From assembly GCA_023055425.1 (NCBI GenBank), contig JALGPY010000008.1, positions 12,673,501-12,737,500 of the forward strand: a stretch of DNA of 64,000 nt. The letters are read 5' to 3'. A program made the position numbers and the translations under genes. Under the pieces are notes generated by a model. It worked only from the letters and a program-made list of their open reading frames with translations. It did no database searches and was not told where the DNA came from. The number at the start of each line of letters is the position of its first letter. Within the stretch, counting starts at the first letter, position 1. Origin of the DNA: Linanthus parryae. Its lineage: Eukaryota; Streptophyta; Magnoliopsida; Ericales; Polemoniaceae. Positions 12,424 through 23,800 of the stretch are shown here, in pieces.

Positions 12424-13150
12424 CTTCCCCTTCTATGTCAAATCATCTACGGGGTACACTCCAACGAGCGCTCCTACGCAAAGAGGGTTCTTCTTCAGCA
12501 TTATCGTCATATACGATAGGCTGCTCACTAGGTAAGGCACTCCCACTGTTCTCAAGATCCATAGGAAAAAATTCCTCTTGAGTAGTGGTGTATTGAGTGC
12601 CATCTAGTGGTTCCTCTTCCATGCAGAGAATACCATCTCCACGAGCTTCTTCCTGACTAGGAAAATTTAGTTAGCTCATAAGCTGCCGATCCCTATGGCC
12701 TAAGGTGACCTCATATAGGTTGCCTTTTGGTCCACATCTCGTAGGGGGTAGTGGCTACAGACTTGGTGGGTATTTGGTTGAGTACATCTACAGCCGTTTC
12801 ACAAAGCGTCTCCTTAAGATAGGGAACATGTACTTTGAACGAGCTATCATACATCGAACCATCTTCAGGCTGTATCCTATTCCTCCTATCCGCCACAGCA
12901 TTCTGCGGTGGGGCATGGGAATAGCCAACTGCCTAACTACTCTTCATCACATAGCTCTCGCTAAGATAGATACACGCAGTCTCATTCTGGCTAAGGAGAC
13001 ATCCTTTTATCCAGACGGTTTTCTACCTTTTGTAGATACCTGTCTGAAGCACCCTTGTGCCTCAGACTTATGTGGCCCAAGCACACATAGTTGAGATGCG
13101 TACGATAATCTATGAATGTGATGGAACAGTAAGCACCATGTCTTAGCTTT
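12424..13150 (-). pseudogene. decayed copia integrase C-terminus and start of reverse transcriptase
   Basis: On the minus strand, 12711-12905 reads like the copia integrase motifs NGVAERRNRT, ETAVDVLNQIPTKSV and TPYEMWT. A stop follows, then the HLRPWGSAAYE region. Further on (about 12430-12560) an RRSARWSVPRR-like segment and PDKEEFRP-MEEM match the linker between integrase and reverse transcriptase. Stops and shifts make it non-functional. Confidence 0.75.
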
Positions 13151-15480
13151 AACTTTTAATGGATCACAACAACAGAATGAATAATATGTAAGGACTCAAG
13201 AATCCTTACTGCTTTACTGGATGGTTCGCCTTTTGCCTTCTAAGTAAGGCAAGAATCACACACAGGTAACGGTACCTCGGGCATATTCCAAGCAGGCCTA
13301 CCTTAGCTAGCCTGAACATCCTTTCCTGATATAGTGTGTCTCAATCTAGCGCGCCACATATCAGAATCTTAAGGCACACCCCTAGTGGTGATATCCAAAG
13401 ATCATGAGGCGTTATTCATGCTAGAAATCAAGAGTGCATAACCATAACATGACCAGTTCCAAAGTAAAACTGTGACCAAAACAACTTTTGGTGGCTACTC
13501 CCTCAAAGATAATCTCATGGATCCTTAGACTAGAAGTTAGTGTCAGGTCTGTCCTTCTAGTCCTAGGAAACATCATTTTCCTCCTTTGTATTTTCCAGTC
13601 TTGGGCTATTGATCATGTACCAATATTGCGCCCTCATTCCCTTATCCTTGCCCCCACATGTTCCTCACGGTCCTAATACCAGGGTAGGGACTAAATCTAC
13701 CTATCATACTTCATTCACAGTCTTTTAGCAATCATATATTGCTTAGACTTCAGAAGTATGCTGAACTAGTATTCTTAGCAAGCACTTGGTTGCTTAGATC
13801 CTAGAACGGAGTGATGTTTGGTCTTATCCAAACATCTTGACACTCTCAAAGTGTGTCATATAACGTTTCCATGGCACTTTCATGAAACGTGGCAGAGATA
13901 GCAACATATTGCTAATCGGATAACTTAAACATCTCATCATAAACGGCATGAATCTCAGATGCTATAGTTGAGTACTAATCTCAGACACTATAGTCGAGTG
14001 CTATTTTTTATGATTGAGTTTGATAGTTTAAGGTGGGATTTTATGAGTCATTACTCACAATTTTAATGAGGCAAATGGCTAAGGTTGATCCAAGATTCTT
14101 CTTTGGCTCATTCCTACAATCTTTGAATCTCAAAGTGGTCTCGAACTTGCTGATGAGGTCATTTCCCCACCTTGGCATAGCATGCTCTATGACATTATCT
14201 TGACTGCCTCCCACTATTGGTTAGCCTAAAGATAATGTTCATGTGCTGATGTGACAACTATTCATCACAGGTTCGACCATACTTGTAGGTGGTTTGACAA
14301 ACTATGTCCAACGATTTGGTTACATAGTACGATGACTTGTCATATCGTTTATTGTCACTATTTTAGCCTTTACAGTTTCGATTTAGACACGATTGATCTT
14401 GAGACATTGCATAGGAAATTAATACTAGCATTTACTTAGCTCCAAAATAACATGATACATGGATTAAAATTCATAGTTCCTCATAAGGACTCCACCAAAA
14501 ACTAGTAGCAATTCTAGGAATCAAATATCGTCACTTATGATTCCCTATTAGTTTCAATCATGTATAATGTGAGCTCTTTTGTTTTAGTTCTTTAGCATAC
14601 GAGGTTATACAGTTATATCCAATCACACGCAGTTATAACATAAAACAAGCACAAGCATAAATAAATATGCAATGGATGTGGACCCTAAGGTGCACTCCCA
14701 CTATTGAGAGTACGTCTTGAGCAAGTCTTGAACTTCACGCCTCATGGATCTCGCCTATCTCGAGTGCTCCTTGAAGCTTCCTTGTTCGCCTCTTTGCTCC
14801 ATGCACCTCGCGCCATAGCTTTTGGTTTGGCCACCTCTCTTGAAGCTTCTAGTCTTCAATCTTCACTAACTATCTTATTTCTAATATGAAGTAACCTCTA
14901 ATAGGCGATTTAGATGATAAGAGAAGACACTAGAGTATGTAGAGAGGCACGACACGCAGGCCGTATTTTAACTGATTACATATTCAAAACCAAAACCAAA
15001 TATTAAAACCATCCAAGCCACATCCATGCATCAAACACATCCATTCAACAACAGCATGTATAATAATAAAATAAATATACTGAAATTTTCTGAAAATTTC
15101 CATAATTAAAGAATAGTTACTAGAATTTATTAAGTAATAAATCAATCAACTAATAAGATCGAAAAAAGCTCCCAACTACCTAGGATCTCACCTCCTATCT
15201 CATAAGGTAGGGAAAAATGTCCTAAGTCTTCAGAAAAAAAATTTGGGCTCAAAACAGTGTATTTAAGGACGTCTAACTGCCTCGGGAAGTGTGCTAAACA
15301 CTAATTAATTAATCTGAAAAATAATAAAATTTTCTGTTTTTCCAAAAATTATGAAAAAATTCCCAGAAAATAGGAAATTTAATTCTGAGCATGTAGAAAA
15401 AATTGGCGAAAAATGGTGGCCGGAGGAGGGCGCACACACCCACAATGGCCGCCGCGCGTGGGCAAGTCCGTCTCTATCAC
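13151..15480 (-). other. decayed copia interior (gag and leader side), no gene seen
   Basis: Between the integrase remnant and the leader array. By element order it should contain protease and gag. Short ORFs occur on both strands but none shows a domain. The part after about 14900 is AT-rich leader. Confidence 0.35.
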
Positions 15481-15500
15481 GCGCCGACGTCGGCCGAGTG

Positions 15501-15656
15501 CCACGTCAGCATGCCACGTCAGTGCTATGCTGGCGTCAACCGCCACGTCACCCCTCCACGTCAACAGCCATGTGGTTGCCACGCCATCGGACACGTCAGC
15601 CCTATGTTGACGTGGCACCGCCACATCATCATGCCACGTCAGCCCTAGCCACGTCA
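15501..15656. promoter_or_regulatory. array of CCACGTCA (TGACGTGG) motifs in the copia leader
   Basis: Exact CCACGTCA lies at 15501, 15514, 15543, 15556, 15634 and 15649. The inverse TGACGTGG is at 15608, and the one-base variant ACACGTCA at 15591. That is eight ACGT-core sites in 156 bp of GC-rich DNA within AT-rich surroundings. ACGT-core TGACGTGG is a known plant bZIP binding sequence (G/C-box and unfolded-protein-response type). The site lies downstream of the element's 5' LTR. Whether any factor binds is inference. Confidence 0.6.
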
Positions 15657-16063
15657 GCAGTCGCCGCATCCCTTTTGGCGCGTGCGGCGCGTTGGGGGCG
15701 GCGTCGGTGGCACATGAAGCCCACGTGCCGCCTTCCCGGCCTCTGTTTCCGGCGATCCTTATATCGATGGACTCGTCTTTTCACCCTGATTCCGATTATG
15801 TGTTCAAAACTTAATTTTAACACCTTTTGAAAAAATCTTTTTACAGCTCAGATCTAACAGTCCAGATTTATACTGTTCCGAATCTTAAAATATTTATAAC
15901 TAATTCTCTGTTCGTCCAAAAAATATAAAATTTATATTTCTGGAATCCTCGTGAAAAATCATATCTAACCATATAGGTTTCACTAACAGATTATGAATTT
16001 TTAGAAACACAATTTTCTAAACTGATTCGGGTACGCATAACGAGGCACGAAAAATAAGCCTAA

Positions 16064-16072
16064 GGCTCTGAT
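16064..16072 (-). promoter_or_regulatory. part of a primer-binding site split by the nested insertion
   Basis: GGCTCTGAT here and ACCAA at 18726-18730 were once adjacent. Read on the minus strand they give TTGGTATCAGAGCC, the initiator tRNA-Met site touching the LTR at 18731. CTGAT was duplicated by the insertion (16068-16072 and 18721-18725). Confidence 0.9.
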
Positions 16073-18720
16073 TGAAATATCCCGTTTTATGAATATGAGT
16101 ATTTATGATATTACTATAATTATTGAGTGGTAATATAATAATATTATAAGTATTGGGTGTTAATATGATATTAGTATAAGTGTTGGGAGCTAATCTTATT
16201 GATAGGAAGTTAATTTTTATTACTAGTAACTATTTGGGGTTATTATGTATTTTCTCAACTTTATAAAGAGTATTTTATTTAATTCAGGGGGTGCTAGTGA
16301 CTTTTATCCAAAACAGTGGGGGTGAAAGTGTCTTTAACCCTAAAAATAGTCATCTTCTTCCTCAAACTCTCCCATGGAGGAAGAACTCCATCTCCAACCC
16401 AAACACCACCATTACCACTCCGAATCTTCACCAAATTCGTTGATGTTTGTCCCAAATCACTCCCTATTCGATTTAAATTCATCAAGGCTCGATAATTTAG
16501 CATCAAGCAACCCAATTTCGCCAATTTTCGGTCCCGATTCAAAATTGAAGTTTTCAAAGTGGGTTTCCTCTTTCCGGTTGAATTCTTCACCTCTCTACCT
16601 ATATAAACCCATCAATTCTCAGATTTTTGCTAACCCACAATCTCAATCCTTCAATCTCTCAATCTCTCCTTCAATCAATCTCTCTCTCTCCCTCTCAATC
16701 TCTCTCTCTCTCACCCGACGGGCTGCCCACCGCCACCGCGCCGTCGCCCTCTGACCGCCTCACCGCCGCCACCGTCGGCCTCACCATCATCAACCCGTCA
16801 CTCTCTTTTCTCTCTGGTCGGGTATGAAGTACAAACCCGTTTGACTCACTCTCTCTCTCTCTTGTTTTTGTTTTGTTCTTTTTAGTTTTGACTATCATTG
16901 AAAGTTAGATCATATTAATTGTATCTGGGAAGAGACAACAAGGAAAGCAGTGGCCTAGTGGTTAAAGCACATGCTTGTATTAGTGTTGGTCTTGGGTTCG
17001 AATCTCATAGTTGACAACTATTTTTTTTACTACTCTACACTCAATATTTAAAAGAGAAGTTTTGGGAGTTTGAAAGCCTTATTAAAACACTTGAGAATTA
17101 TTTATTTAGGAAGTTTATTTTCTTGTTTAAAGGTTAATCTTTAGGAAAATAATACTCTTGGGTTATGCTTTATAGTAGTAAAAATTAGACAATTATTTTT
17201 ATACAAGTTTAAAATCATTTTTTTTTACTCATCTTCACTCCAAAATAAAAAGTATATTTTTCTTACTTATTTTAATAAGTTTGTAACAAATTAGAATAAG
17301 CTATTATCTTCAAATAAATTTATTATTTCTTTTAAATAAAAGTTAGTTAGTTTATAACTTATGCTCTCTACTAAGGCTTGTTTGGTTGGGAGAAACTACT
17401 ATTAGAATTATTATTGTTTTGGGGAAAAAATAATATGCTTCTCTACCCTATAATAAGGGAAATAATGAGTTAATCTTATAAGTTGTATTTTTATAACTAT
17501 AGCTATGTTTTACAATAATAAACGTTAACTCTATAAAATGTATTTTTCTATAAAAGATGTTGTTCGCCTTAGTAAAGGTTGGGGAGAGCTAGTGCGGGAT
17601 TTATTTCATTTACATATAGGAATTCGTGTGCAATGTGTTGATTAGGATACTATTAAATTTGTAGGCGACAATTTCGTTGACGAAGGACACGTCGAGTATT
17701 ACTAGGAAGTGATTTGCTTTGCTTGAGATTCAAGGTAAGTAAATATGCCAAGCCTAGTGTGCTTATCTCTTTCGTGTCAAAACAAATTCTTGTATTTCTT
17801 TACGTCTCAAAATGTGTTTATGTGATGTGACGTGCAATATGTGATTTCTACTAGATAAATGTTTTTCTTGGAAATATCACCATGATATTGATAATGCATT
17901 AATACGTAAAGTGGAATAGTTGTGCGGGGACATTTATGATTATTGTGGTATGGTTACCATTGGCATTGGACGGTTTGATCTCGGTCTTCCGTTTCAATTT
18001 ATTTTTATTTTAATCCGGTTGCAAGTCCCCGGATAGCTCCTTGTACTCACTCTTCTGGCCGCAAGAAGTCTGTAAGGGAGTGTCGACACTTAAGGTCTTG
18101 GATGCTTGCGAAGTGGTTGGTTGGTTTCCCCCGTCACAACGAATTAATAATGGATTTTTGGTTTTGTTAACGGAAAGAAGTTAACAATGGATTTTAGATT
18201 TTTCCTAATGATTATGGAAATTGATTTGGAAATATTATGGAATTGGGAACTCTTATGTTTTAATACAAGAGTCAACTTTATTACCGTTGTGTTTGCGAAA
18301 AACTCTTACTTACAAATGAGTCATTGTTTTATAACTACCTCATCATCGTTTTACATGTTTGGATGTTTATTTACCAGTATTTCATGCTGATTTTGTACTG
18401 TGGTGTTTCTTTTTCATTCCGCACCACAGGTTTAGAAGATGGTTATCTGGCGTAGAAGGGGACGCGCATCACATGGAATAATAGAAGTAGTATTTCATTA
18501 AATTTGAATTCCTTATTAGTTTAAACACTTTAGTTTGTTATGCCGGTTTGTGGCTAGGATGTTGGATTTTTAATAATGCAATATTTTCAATTGGATTTAA
18601 TTATTATTGTGGATGTTTTGTGCTTGCGAACCATGTTATAAAATCTCCTTGTATCCGGGCTCCTCTCGGGTACGGAGTGACATCCCCGGGTTTCGGTTTG
18701 GTCAATTTGGGGGTGTTACA
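16073..18720 (+). mobile_element. 2.65-kb nested LTR-type insertion, probably a solo LTR
   Basis: It starts TGAAATATCCC and ends GGGTGTTACA, so it has TG...CA ends with imperfect inverted termini (compare TGTAACACCC). An exact 5-bp target duplication CTGAT flanks it. No internal protein and no second LTR were seen, so a solo LTR from a large Ty3/gypsy family is the best reading. A TATATAAA-type box on the plus strand (16600-16607), followed by a CT-rich leader, suggests plus orientation, but this is weak. Confidence 0.75.
16950..17006 (+). other. tRNA-like A-box/B-box sequence inside the nested LTR
   Basis: TGGCCTAGTGG (16951-16961) fits the pol III A box. GGTTCGAATCT (16995-17005) fits the B box with one change. 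The spacing is tRNA-like, and a T run follows at about 17020. No good acceptor stem was found, so it is a tRNA pseudogene or the head of a tRNA-derived SINE rather than a working tRNA. Confidence 0.45.
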
Positions 18721-18730
18721 CTGATACCAA

Positions 18731-19199
18731 TGAAGGACGAACATGATCTATCACATACAGATCTACAACATGAATTATAGCAGAAGATTCATGTGTTTAC
18801 CTTGTCTTCCTTAGCTCCTAAGCACAGCGGATGATCGTAGGATGCTTGCTTTCACGTGCCCACCTTGCTCCCACAGTCTGGCTCGAATCACTAGGACGAA
18901 AGCTCTGATCCAAACCAAGTTCCACCAATGGAGGTTAGTTAGAGAGAGAGAGTCTAGGGTTTACTGTATTATGATCAGCACATGATCTCTACAGTAGTGT
19001 ATTATGATGTCTCTAGCACACATAATAATGTAGGAGGCTGTCTCCTTATATAGAGAGATTTATACCCAATTGCAACGTCACCCCCCTAAGGTTTATGTCA
19101 TTGCTACTAACCCCATAAGGTTTGAGCTTGTCTCACCTAACCCCATAAGATTAGGATAATTGCATTGTGCACCCCACATGGGCGCACCAAATGCTAACA
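18731..19199 (-). repeat. 5' LTR of the decayed copia element
   Basis: 469 bp, the pair of 8845-9310. On the minus strand it starts TGTTAGCATTTGG and ends next to the split primer-binding site. It is followed on the plus strand by the TATTG target copy. Confidence 0.92.
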
Positions 19200-21430
19200 T
19201 ATTGCTTCACCAAGAGTATATGTGATTCGTAAATCTCTCAAAATCAGGTACACCTCCGTTTATGTTCTCCAAAAGTAGTTGTTTGCCGCTTCTAAGAACT
19301 TACCGTTGTAAATTATGCGTAATTATCTGAAATACGGCAAGTGAGAATGGGAAAGAGTGAAACAAGCAGGAGCATTGCAAATATTTTTTCCAAGTGATGC
19401 TTTTTTTCTCGTAAACTAAGAAAAGTATTTGAACTTGTAATATGTCGGAATTAAAGAATGTTTGGTACATCTTTAAATACAGGAAAACAGTTAAAATACA
19501 CAACAATTGATGTTTTCTGAAGCAACAGTTTTTAATTAAAGAGAAGTTTAAAAATTACCCTCAGGTACTAACTACACCCAGAATAGTGTTATTATGCACG
19601 AATTTGCTAATTTTGATTCAAACTTGACTTATTCATTTTAACATGGTAGATTTGCTCCGGTAGTGTTGTACAAATAATGTCTAAACTAAAATAAAATAAT
19701 AAAAGTGACTAGAATATATTGACTCACCACATCTACCTAACATGAAATTAAGAGATTAAAATATTCGGTTTAACTTATCTACTGCGGAACGTATTTATTC
19801 ATATTGACTTGCTATTTTATAATAACTTTCATTTAAATAATCTACTCTAAATGCTCTAACAGGGTTGCCAAACGTGATGGAAATATTGAAATGGCCCAGG
19901 TCAGGTATCTAGGCTAGCTGCCCCTGCCTTGTACGTATGACGTACCACGGTGTAAAGAAAATGGGGTGGCCGACACACCATACTTGGATCCATCAAAGGA
20001 GACTCCAACATAAGAGTTCGTTTAGTAAATAATAAGTAAATTTTGACAAATAATCTACTCCTGCATTTTGGCCATTCGGCTGTTTAACTAATTTGATTTG
20101 TTCTTCTTTTAAAAAGGTTTTTTTTTTTGAGGAAATCTTTTAAAAAGGTTATGTTCGTTAACATTTATTTTTTGTTTTCCTTGTTGCACATGTTTGAAGC
20201 CTTCTCTTCGAGTCTTCTTATAATGGATTCCTAAAAAATGGGTCAGTGGCTTCTCTGCCATCATCAATTATTCTATTCTCTCGCCCAAGAAACTCTTGGG
20301 TGCTCGGGGACTATCGTAATCTCGTGTTGTTGGGTTGTTGAGTCAGGAGTGTGAACGGGATTCAGAAAACGAAAGTAGTTAAAACTTAAAAGAGCAATTG
20401 CAAGTCTTGTAAAACGATCTTCCCTGAGAAAATACACAATACCAGTAGGAAACATGAACAACTGAGTTTTTTCTTTTTCCTTTTTTTTCTTTTGAGACTA
20501 CATGAATAAATGAGTTGCAGTTCAATAATTACGTACCATCTCCTTGTTGGAATAGCAAGGTAAAATTAAAACTTCTGGACATATAGAATAGTTTATGAAC
20601 AGTAACATACAAGTTGAATTCTGAATCCCGCCATCACTTTCCTAAAACCTCCGCCCACCATTAATTTGGATGTGTCCAACTTGTGGGAGATAACATGTCC
20701 CTGCTGAAAGTATATTCAAAGCAAATGTAATTTCACTAATATTTACGTTGATTCTTAGCCACCAGTACAAATATGTATTCCCATCATGTATTTCTGTAAG
20801 ATATCTTCTATTAGGATCATCTCCATTAGTGCAATATTTTAGAGGTGCATGAAATGCTAGAACCGAAACGTAGACTATGGCTTCTATTCCTTCCTGCATT
20901 AGCAAAAAAAGTTATTTGAAAGTATATGATTTGAAGGGTGCCTTGTGGTGATTTTGGAACTGTCACGCAGCCCCTTACAACGATCTACCAGCATTCATTA
21001 TAATGAAAAGAGTGTGGTACACTAATTCGAATACATGCTCACGTATGCTACCTCTATGTCCCCAGGATCTTCTCAACTCATTTGCTCACTTTAACAGACT
21101 AATTGAACGAATGATATGATACGAAAATGTGTTAAATTTTACATAATATTGTATCTTTCAAAAAAAAATGTATATTTACTAGCACTACAATTACTATTTC
21201 TATCACTATAATGTTATTATAAATATTAACACTTTTTTTAATCTTATTGCTAACTAAATTAGTCTGTCAAAATAGATTATCTAAAAACAACTAAAAAAAT
21301 CATAGCAAACCGAATGAAGTACTGGTAGTTAAAAAGAACTAACCCTTGTTCACAGCAGAAAATGCTGTGTTAAACATGTGGTGGTACCAAAGTATCTGAT
21401 AATGTCACCCGATATTATTAAGCAAGTACA
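19200..21430. other. host DNA upstream of NIMIN, with a diverged duplicate of 5600-6360
   Basis: Matched pieces are GAGAATGGGAAA (19345 and 5899), the CATCAAAGGAG region (19994 and 6218), and GCACATGTTTGAAGCC (20186 and 6308). The remainder is AT-rich. One possible exon lies at 20642-20889. Confidence 0.5.
20642..20889 (-). other. candidate orphan exon, function unknown
   Basis: About 82 codons open on the minus strand after a good acceptor (T-rich, CTAATGCAG, at 20890-20898), ending at a stop. The peptide has balanced composition (YLYWWLRINV, HIQINGGRRF) but I do not recognise a family. No matching upstream exon was found, so it may be a relic. Confidence 0.25.
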
Positions 21431-21439
21431 TGACAGGTG

Positions 21440-21468
21440 TGACGTCATCCTCCCGAATGCTCATGACG
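21440..21468 (+). promoter_or_regulatory. as-1-like pair of TGACG motifs before the NIMIN gene
   Basis: A palindromic TGACGTCA at 21440-21447 and TGACGTAG at 21464-21471 lie 24 bp apart start to start, about 125-150 bp before the ATG. TGACG pairs are bound by TGA bZIP factors and give salicylic-acid responsiveness in as-1 elements, usually with 12-bp spacing. Here the spacing is twice that. Function is inferred from the motif and the gene it precedes. Confidence 0.6.
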
Positions 21469-21593
21469 TAGCTTGGATGATGCCATGAAAAGAGCAACGA
21501 TAGAGAAAGAGACTTGTCCTTGGGTACAAAGGAGAGAGAAATAATGAAATAACTCAACCACAAGTCTTTCTTTATCTAGAGAGAAACAGAGCC

Positions 21594-21983
21594 ATGGAAG
21601 GAGAGATGGAGAAAGAGAATAGGAAAGCCATGGAAGATGAAAACTTGATCAGGAAGAAGAGGAAGGAGAGAGAGCCGCCTCCGCCGGAAGTGGAGGAGGA
21701 GGATGAAGACGATGAGGAAGACGTGGAGGAGTTCTTTGCCATACTGCGGCGGATGAGGGTGGCCGTTAAATACTTCAAGAACGGCGGTGACGCTAGCGGT
21801 AGCGGTGGTCATAGAACTAAATTGATGGCGGAGATGTTACGGAGGAGGAGTGGTGGTAACACAAAGGAGGAGGAGAAGAAGAAGAAGGAGAGTACCGTTA
21901 AGATTGAGAAGGATACCGTTAACTCTGTCCTGGATCTTAACGCCGTTCCATCGGAAGAGAGTACTACTAGCAATTCTTCTTAG
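21594..21983 (+). CDS. NIMIN-like protein (NPR1/NIM1-interacting regulator)
   Basis: A single-exon gene of 129 residues, in the usual NIMIN size range. A Lys/Arg-rich N-terminus (about 18-27) could serve as a nuclear signal. An acidic stretch (33-46) leads into EEFFAILRRMRVAVKYF (45-61), which matches the NPR1-binding motif of NIMIN2-type proteins. Near the C-terminus LDLNAVP (113-119) is an EAR repression motif. NIMIN proteins bind NPR1 in the nucleus and dampen salicylic-acid-induced PR gene expression. The first ATG after the leader is used. Upstream TGACG motifs fit salicylate control. The frame is complete and intact, and I see no transposon damage. Confidence 0.88.
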   Translation: MEGEMEKENRKAMEDENLIRKKRKEREPPPPEVEEEDEDDEEDVEEFFAILRRMRVAVKYFKNGGDASGSGGHRTKLMAEMLRRRSGGNTKEEEKKKKESTVKIEKDTVNSVLDLNAVPSEESTTSNSS

Positions 21984-22257
21984 CTTGAAAAAAGAAAATA
22001 TTAGTACTCCTGCTTTCTAGGAGACGACTACGATGCTAGTGTGGGCATGATGATGAACACATTAACCTTACTACGTTGGTACTAGTACTAGGTCGTTCTT
22101 TGTGTAATGAATGTCTCTATTTGATTTTGTTTATCGGTTGTTATTATGTAAATGTGTAACTTAACATTCTCCGACGATAATTGGATAGATGAACTTCTGT
22201 CAAAATGTAGTAATAGCTCTACCATAAGCCTTTCTTCGGTAGACAATTCGCTTTAGA
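21984..22257 (+). other. 3' region of the NIMIN gene
   Basis: AT-rich sequence after the stop, with near-consensus polyadenylation signals (AATGAA at about 22106). No separate gene is seen. Confidence 0.4.
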
Positions 22258-22439
22258 TTTACATCAGTTTTTGTGGCATCTTTTCATTTCACTTTTGCCT
22301 CACTTTGATCTGGTGATTTGATTAGTAAAACTATAAAAAAATTTGATAAACTGTTTATGATATTGTACAGTAAACTAAATTAAAGTGACATAAATACGGA
22401 TAAAATAGTCAATTGAAAAATCTCACAGAAACGGAGGTG
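22258..22439. mobile_element. Stowaway-like palindromic MITE, copy 2
   Basis: The left half carries CACTTTGATCTGGTGATTTG. The right half carries the inverse region AAAGTGACAT and ends GAAACGGAGGTGGTA. It is diverged, so the exact left end is uncertain. Confidence 0.65.
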
Positions 22440-23042
22440 GTAAACATGTTGGGGATTCGGAGATAGTTATGTTTGGCTTCGTTTGTCTTGTGAGTATTTG
22501 TTTTCCCCCTCTCAAATCTGAAGCCTACAAATATCCTTAAATTATCATTCGTCCCAGAAATAACTTTTCGGAAAGTGTTGCATCATTTAAAAGCATAACT
22601 CTTTTCATCAAATGCATAATTTTTTCCCATCAATTTTTTTGTTACGAATTTTTTTCACAACAATTAAAAAGTCAACTTAAAAAAATCATATCAAACTCAC
22701 CATAGTATCAAAGCTGACTAACTAATCATGCTACCTCGTGTTGCATCACGGCCCGGCTCGTGGTCGTGCCCGAGCCCGAGTCTGATTTGAGCCGAGATTG
22801 TTGGAAGAAATAACCTTTTTGACATCGACATGGACCCGAACTTGAGTTCGGTTTTGAGGGTGATCGCTTAAGAGTTCACGACATCAAAGTCACTTTCGGA
22901 AACTGCTTACATTCTTGGAACCTACTTCACTCTCGCAGGATTGTGCACTTTTAGAGTCGGGACGGACGAGTCCTCGTCGATTGAAGACTCCCAGCTCGCC
23001 TATATCTATCGTGATGAGTTGATGGTCATTCCTCGTTCCAGA
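22440..23042. other. intergenic DNA, no gene seen
   Basis: AT-rich, then a GC-rich patch with GAGCCCGAG words near 22770. The ORF at 22941-23123 has no recognised domain. Confidence 0.35.
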
Positions 23043-23278
23043 CCAGCGGCGGATCTAGGGGTGACGGTGGGGGCCACGGCTCCTCCAAGGTCCAGAAATT
23101 TCATTATAGCCCATGCAATTTGATATTTTCATACGAATACTATGTTTTTGCTCTTTCAAAATATTATACCACGCTTTCTAATGATTCATATCTCAAATTT
23201 TGACTTAACCCATCGTAATAATGTACGTATAGAATGAAACTTGGCCCCCTTTAGTTAGAATCCTACATCTGTCACTGC
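23043..23278. mobile_element. small hAT-like non-autonomous element
   Basis: It starts CAGCGGCGGATCTAGG and ends with a sequence whose inverse is CAGTGACAGATGTAGG, a matching 16-bp imperfect terminal repeat. This is typical of plant hAT elements with CAGNGGCGGA ends. The 8-bp target duplication is not clear. Confidence 0.55.
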
Positions 23279-23800
23279 AGACTACGGGTTAGATGATTAG
23301 ATCTCTTTAGAGACACCGTCGGCAGTGGTGAAGCCATTGTTGTAGATTGCTCTCCGACGGCGACGGCGACGGCGGTGTTTTACAACTACTACAACAGCTT
23401 ATCACTCGCCCTGTTGAATGCATGACAAAGAAAATAACCTCTAGCCTCGGTTAAATATAGTGATAGAAGTAGATGGTGGGAAGGGTTTATTGTCCTTACT
23501 AGGAGAACTTTTTTTTAGTTAACAGTTACCACTCTGTCTTACCTTTATTTTCCAAATTTAATTTTTATCACTATTTACAGGGCCGGCCCATCCACGGGGA
23601 ATTTTGGTAAAAAACCAATATGCACCTTTGTGGTGCATATTAACCATAAGTTCAAAAAGTTGGTGGGAAGTACCCACCAACTAATAATCATAAGTTAACT
23701 TTTGGTTTGTTATAATTAGTGGGTCCCATTTGATTTTTTTAACATTTTGTCCATGGTGGGTCTCTCTTTGTTTTTTTAAGGTTTTCCATGTGGCAAGAGG
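23279..23800. other. intergenic DNA left of the Mutator-like element, no gene seen
   Basis: It contains short inverted words (TGCACCTTTGTGGTGCA near 23620 and TTGGTGGGAAGTACCCACCAA near 23660). The left end of the Mutator-like element may lie in this stretch, but I could not define a terminal repeat. Confidence 0.3.

Larger units (their letters stand above)
8845..19199 (-). mobile_element. complete but decayed Ty1/copia retrotransposon with nested insertion
   Basis: Two direct LTRs (8845-9310 and 18731-19199) start TGAAGG and end CTAACA on the plus strand. The 5-bp target duplication TATTG is exact (8840-8844 and 19200-19204). The primer-binding site next to the right LTR shows minus orientation. 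The LTRs differ by roughly 13 substitutions and 2 indels, so this is an old insertion. The internal part is about 6.75 kb of mostly non-coding sequence with recognisable pol remnants, plus a 2.65-kb nested insertion. Confidence 0.92.

Noticed and set aside
15351..15830. 159-codon plus-strand ORF and overlapping ORFs in other frames
   Set aside because: They arise from the GC-rich CCACGTCA array; all frames are open because of base composition.
16950..17006. functional tRNA gene
   Set aside because: A- and B-box are present, but no pairing acceptor stem or clear anticodon arm was found.
22941..23123. 60-codon plus-strand ORF
   Set aside because: It runs into the hAT-like element at 23043 and has no domain.
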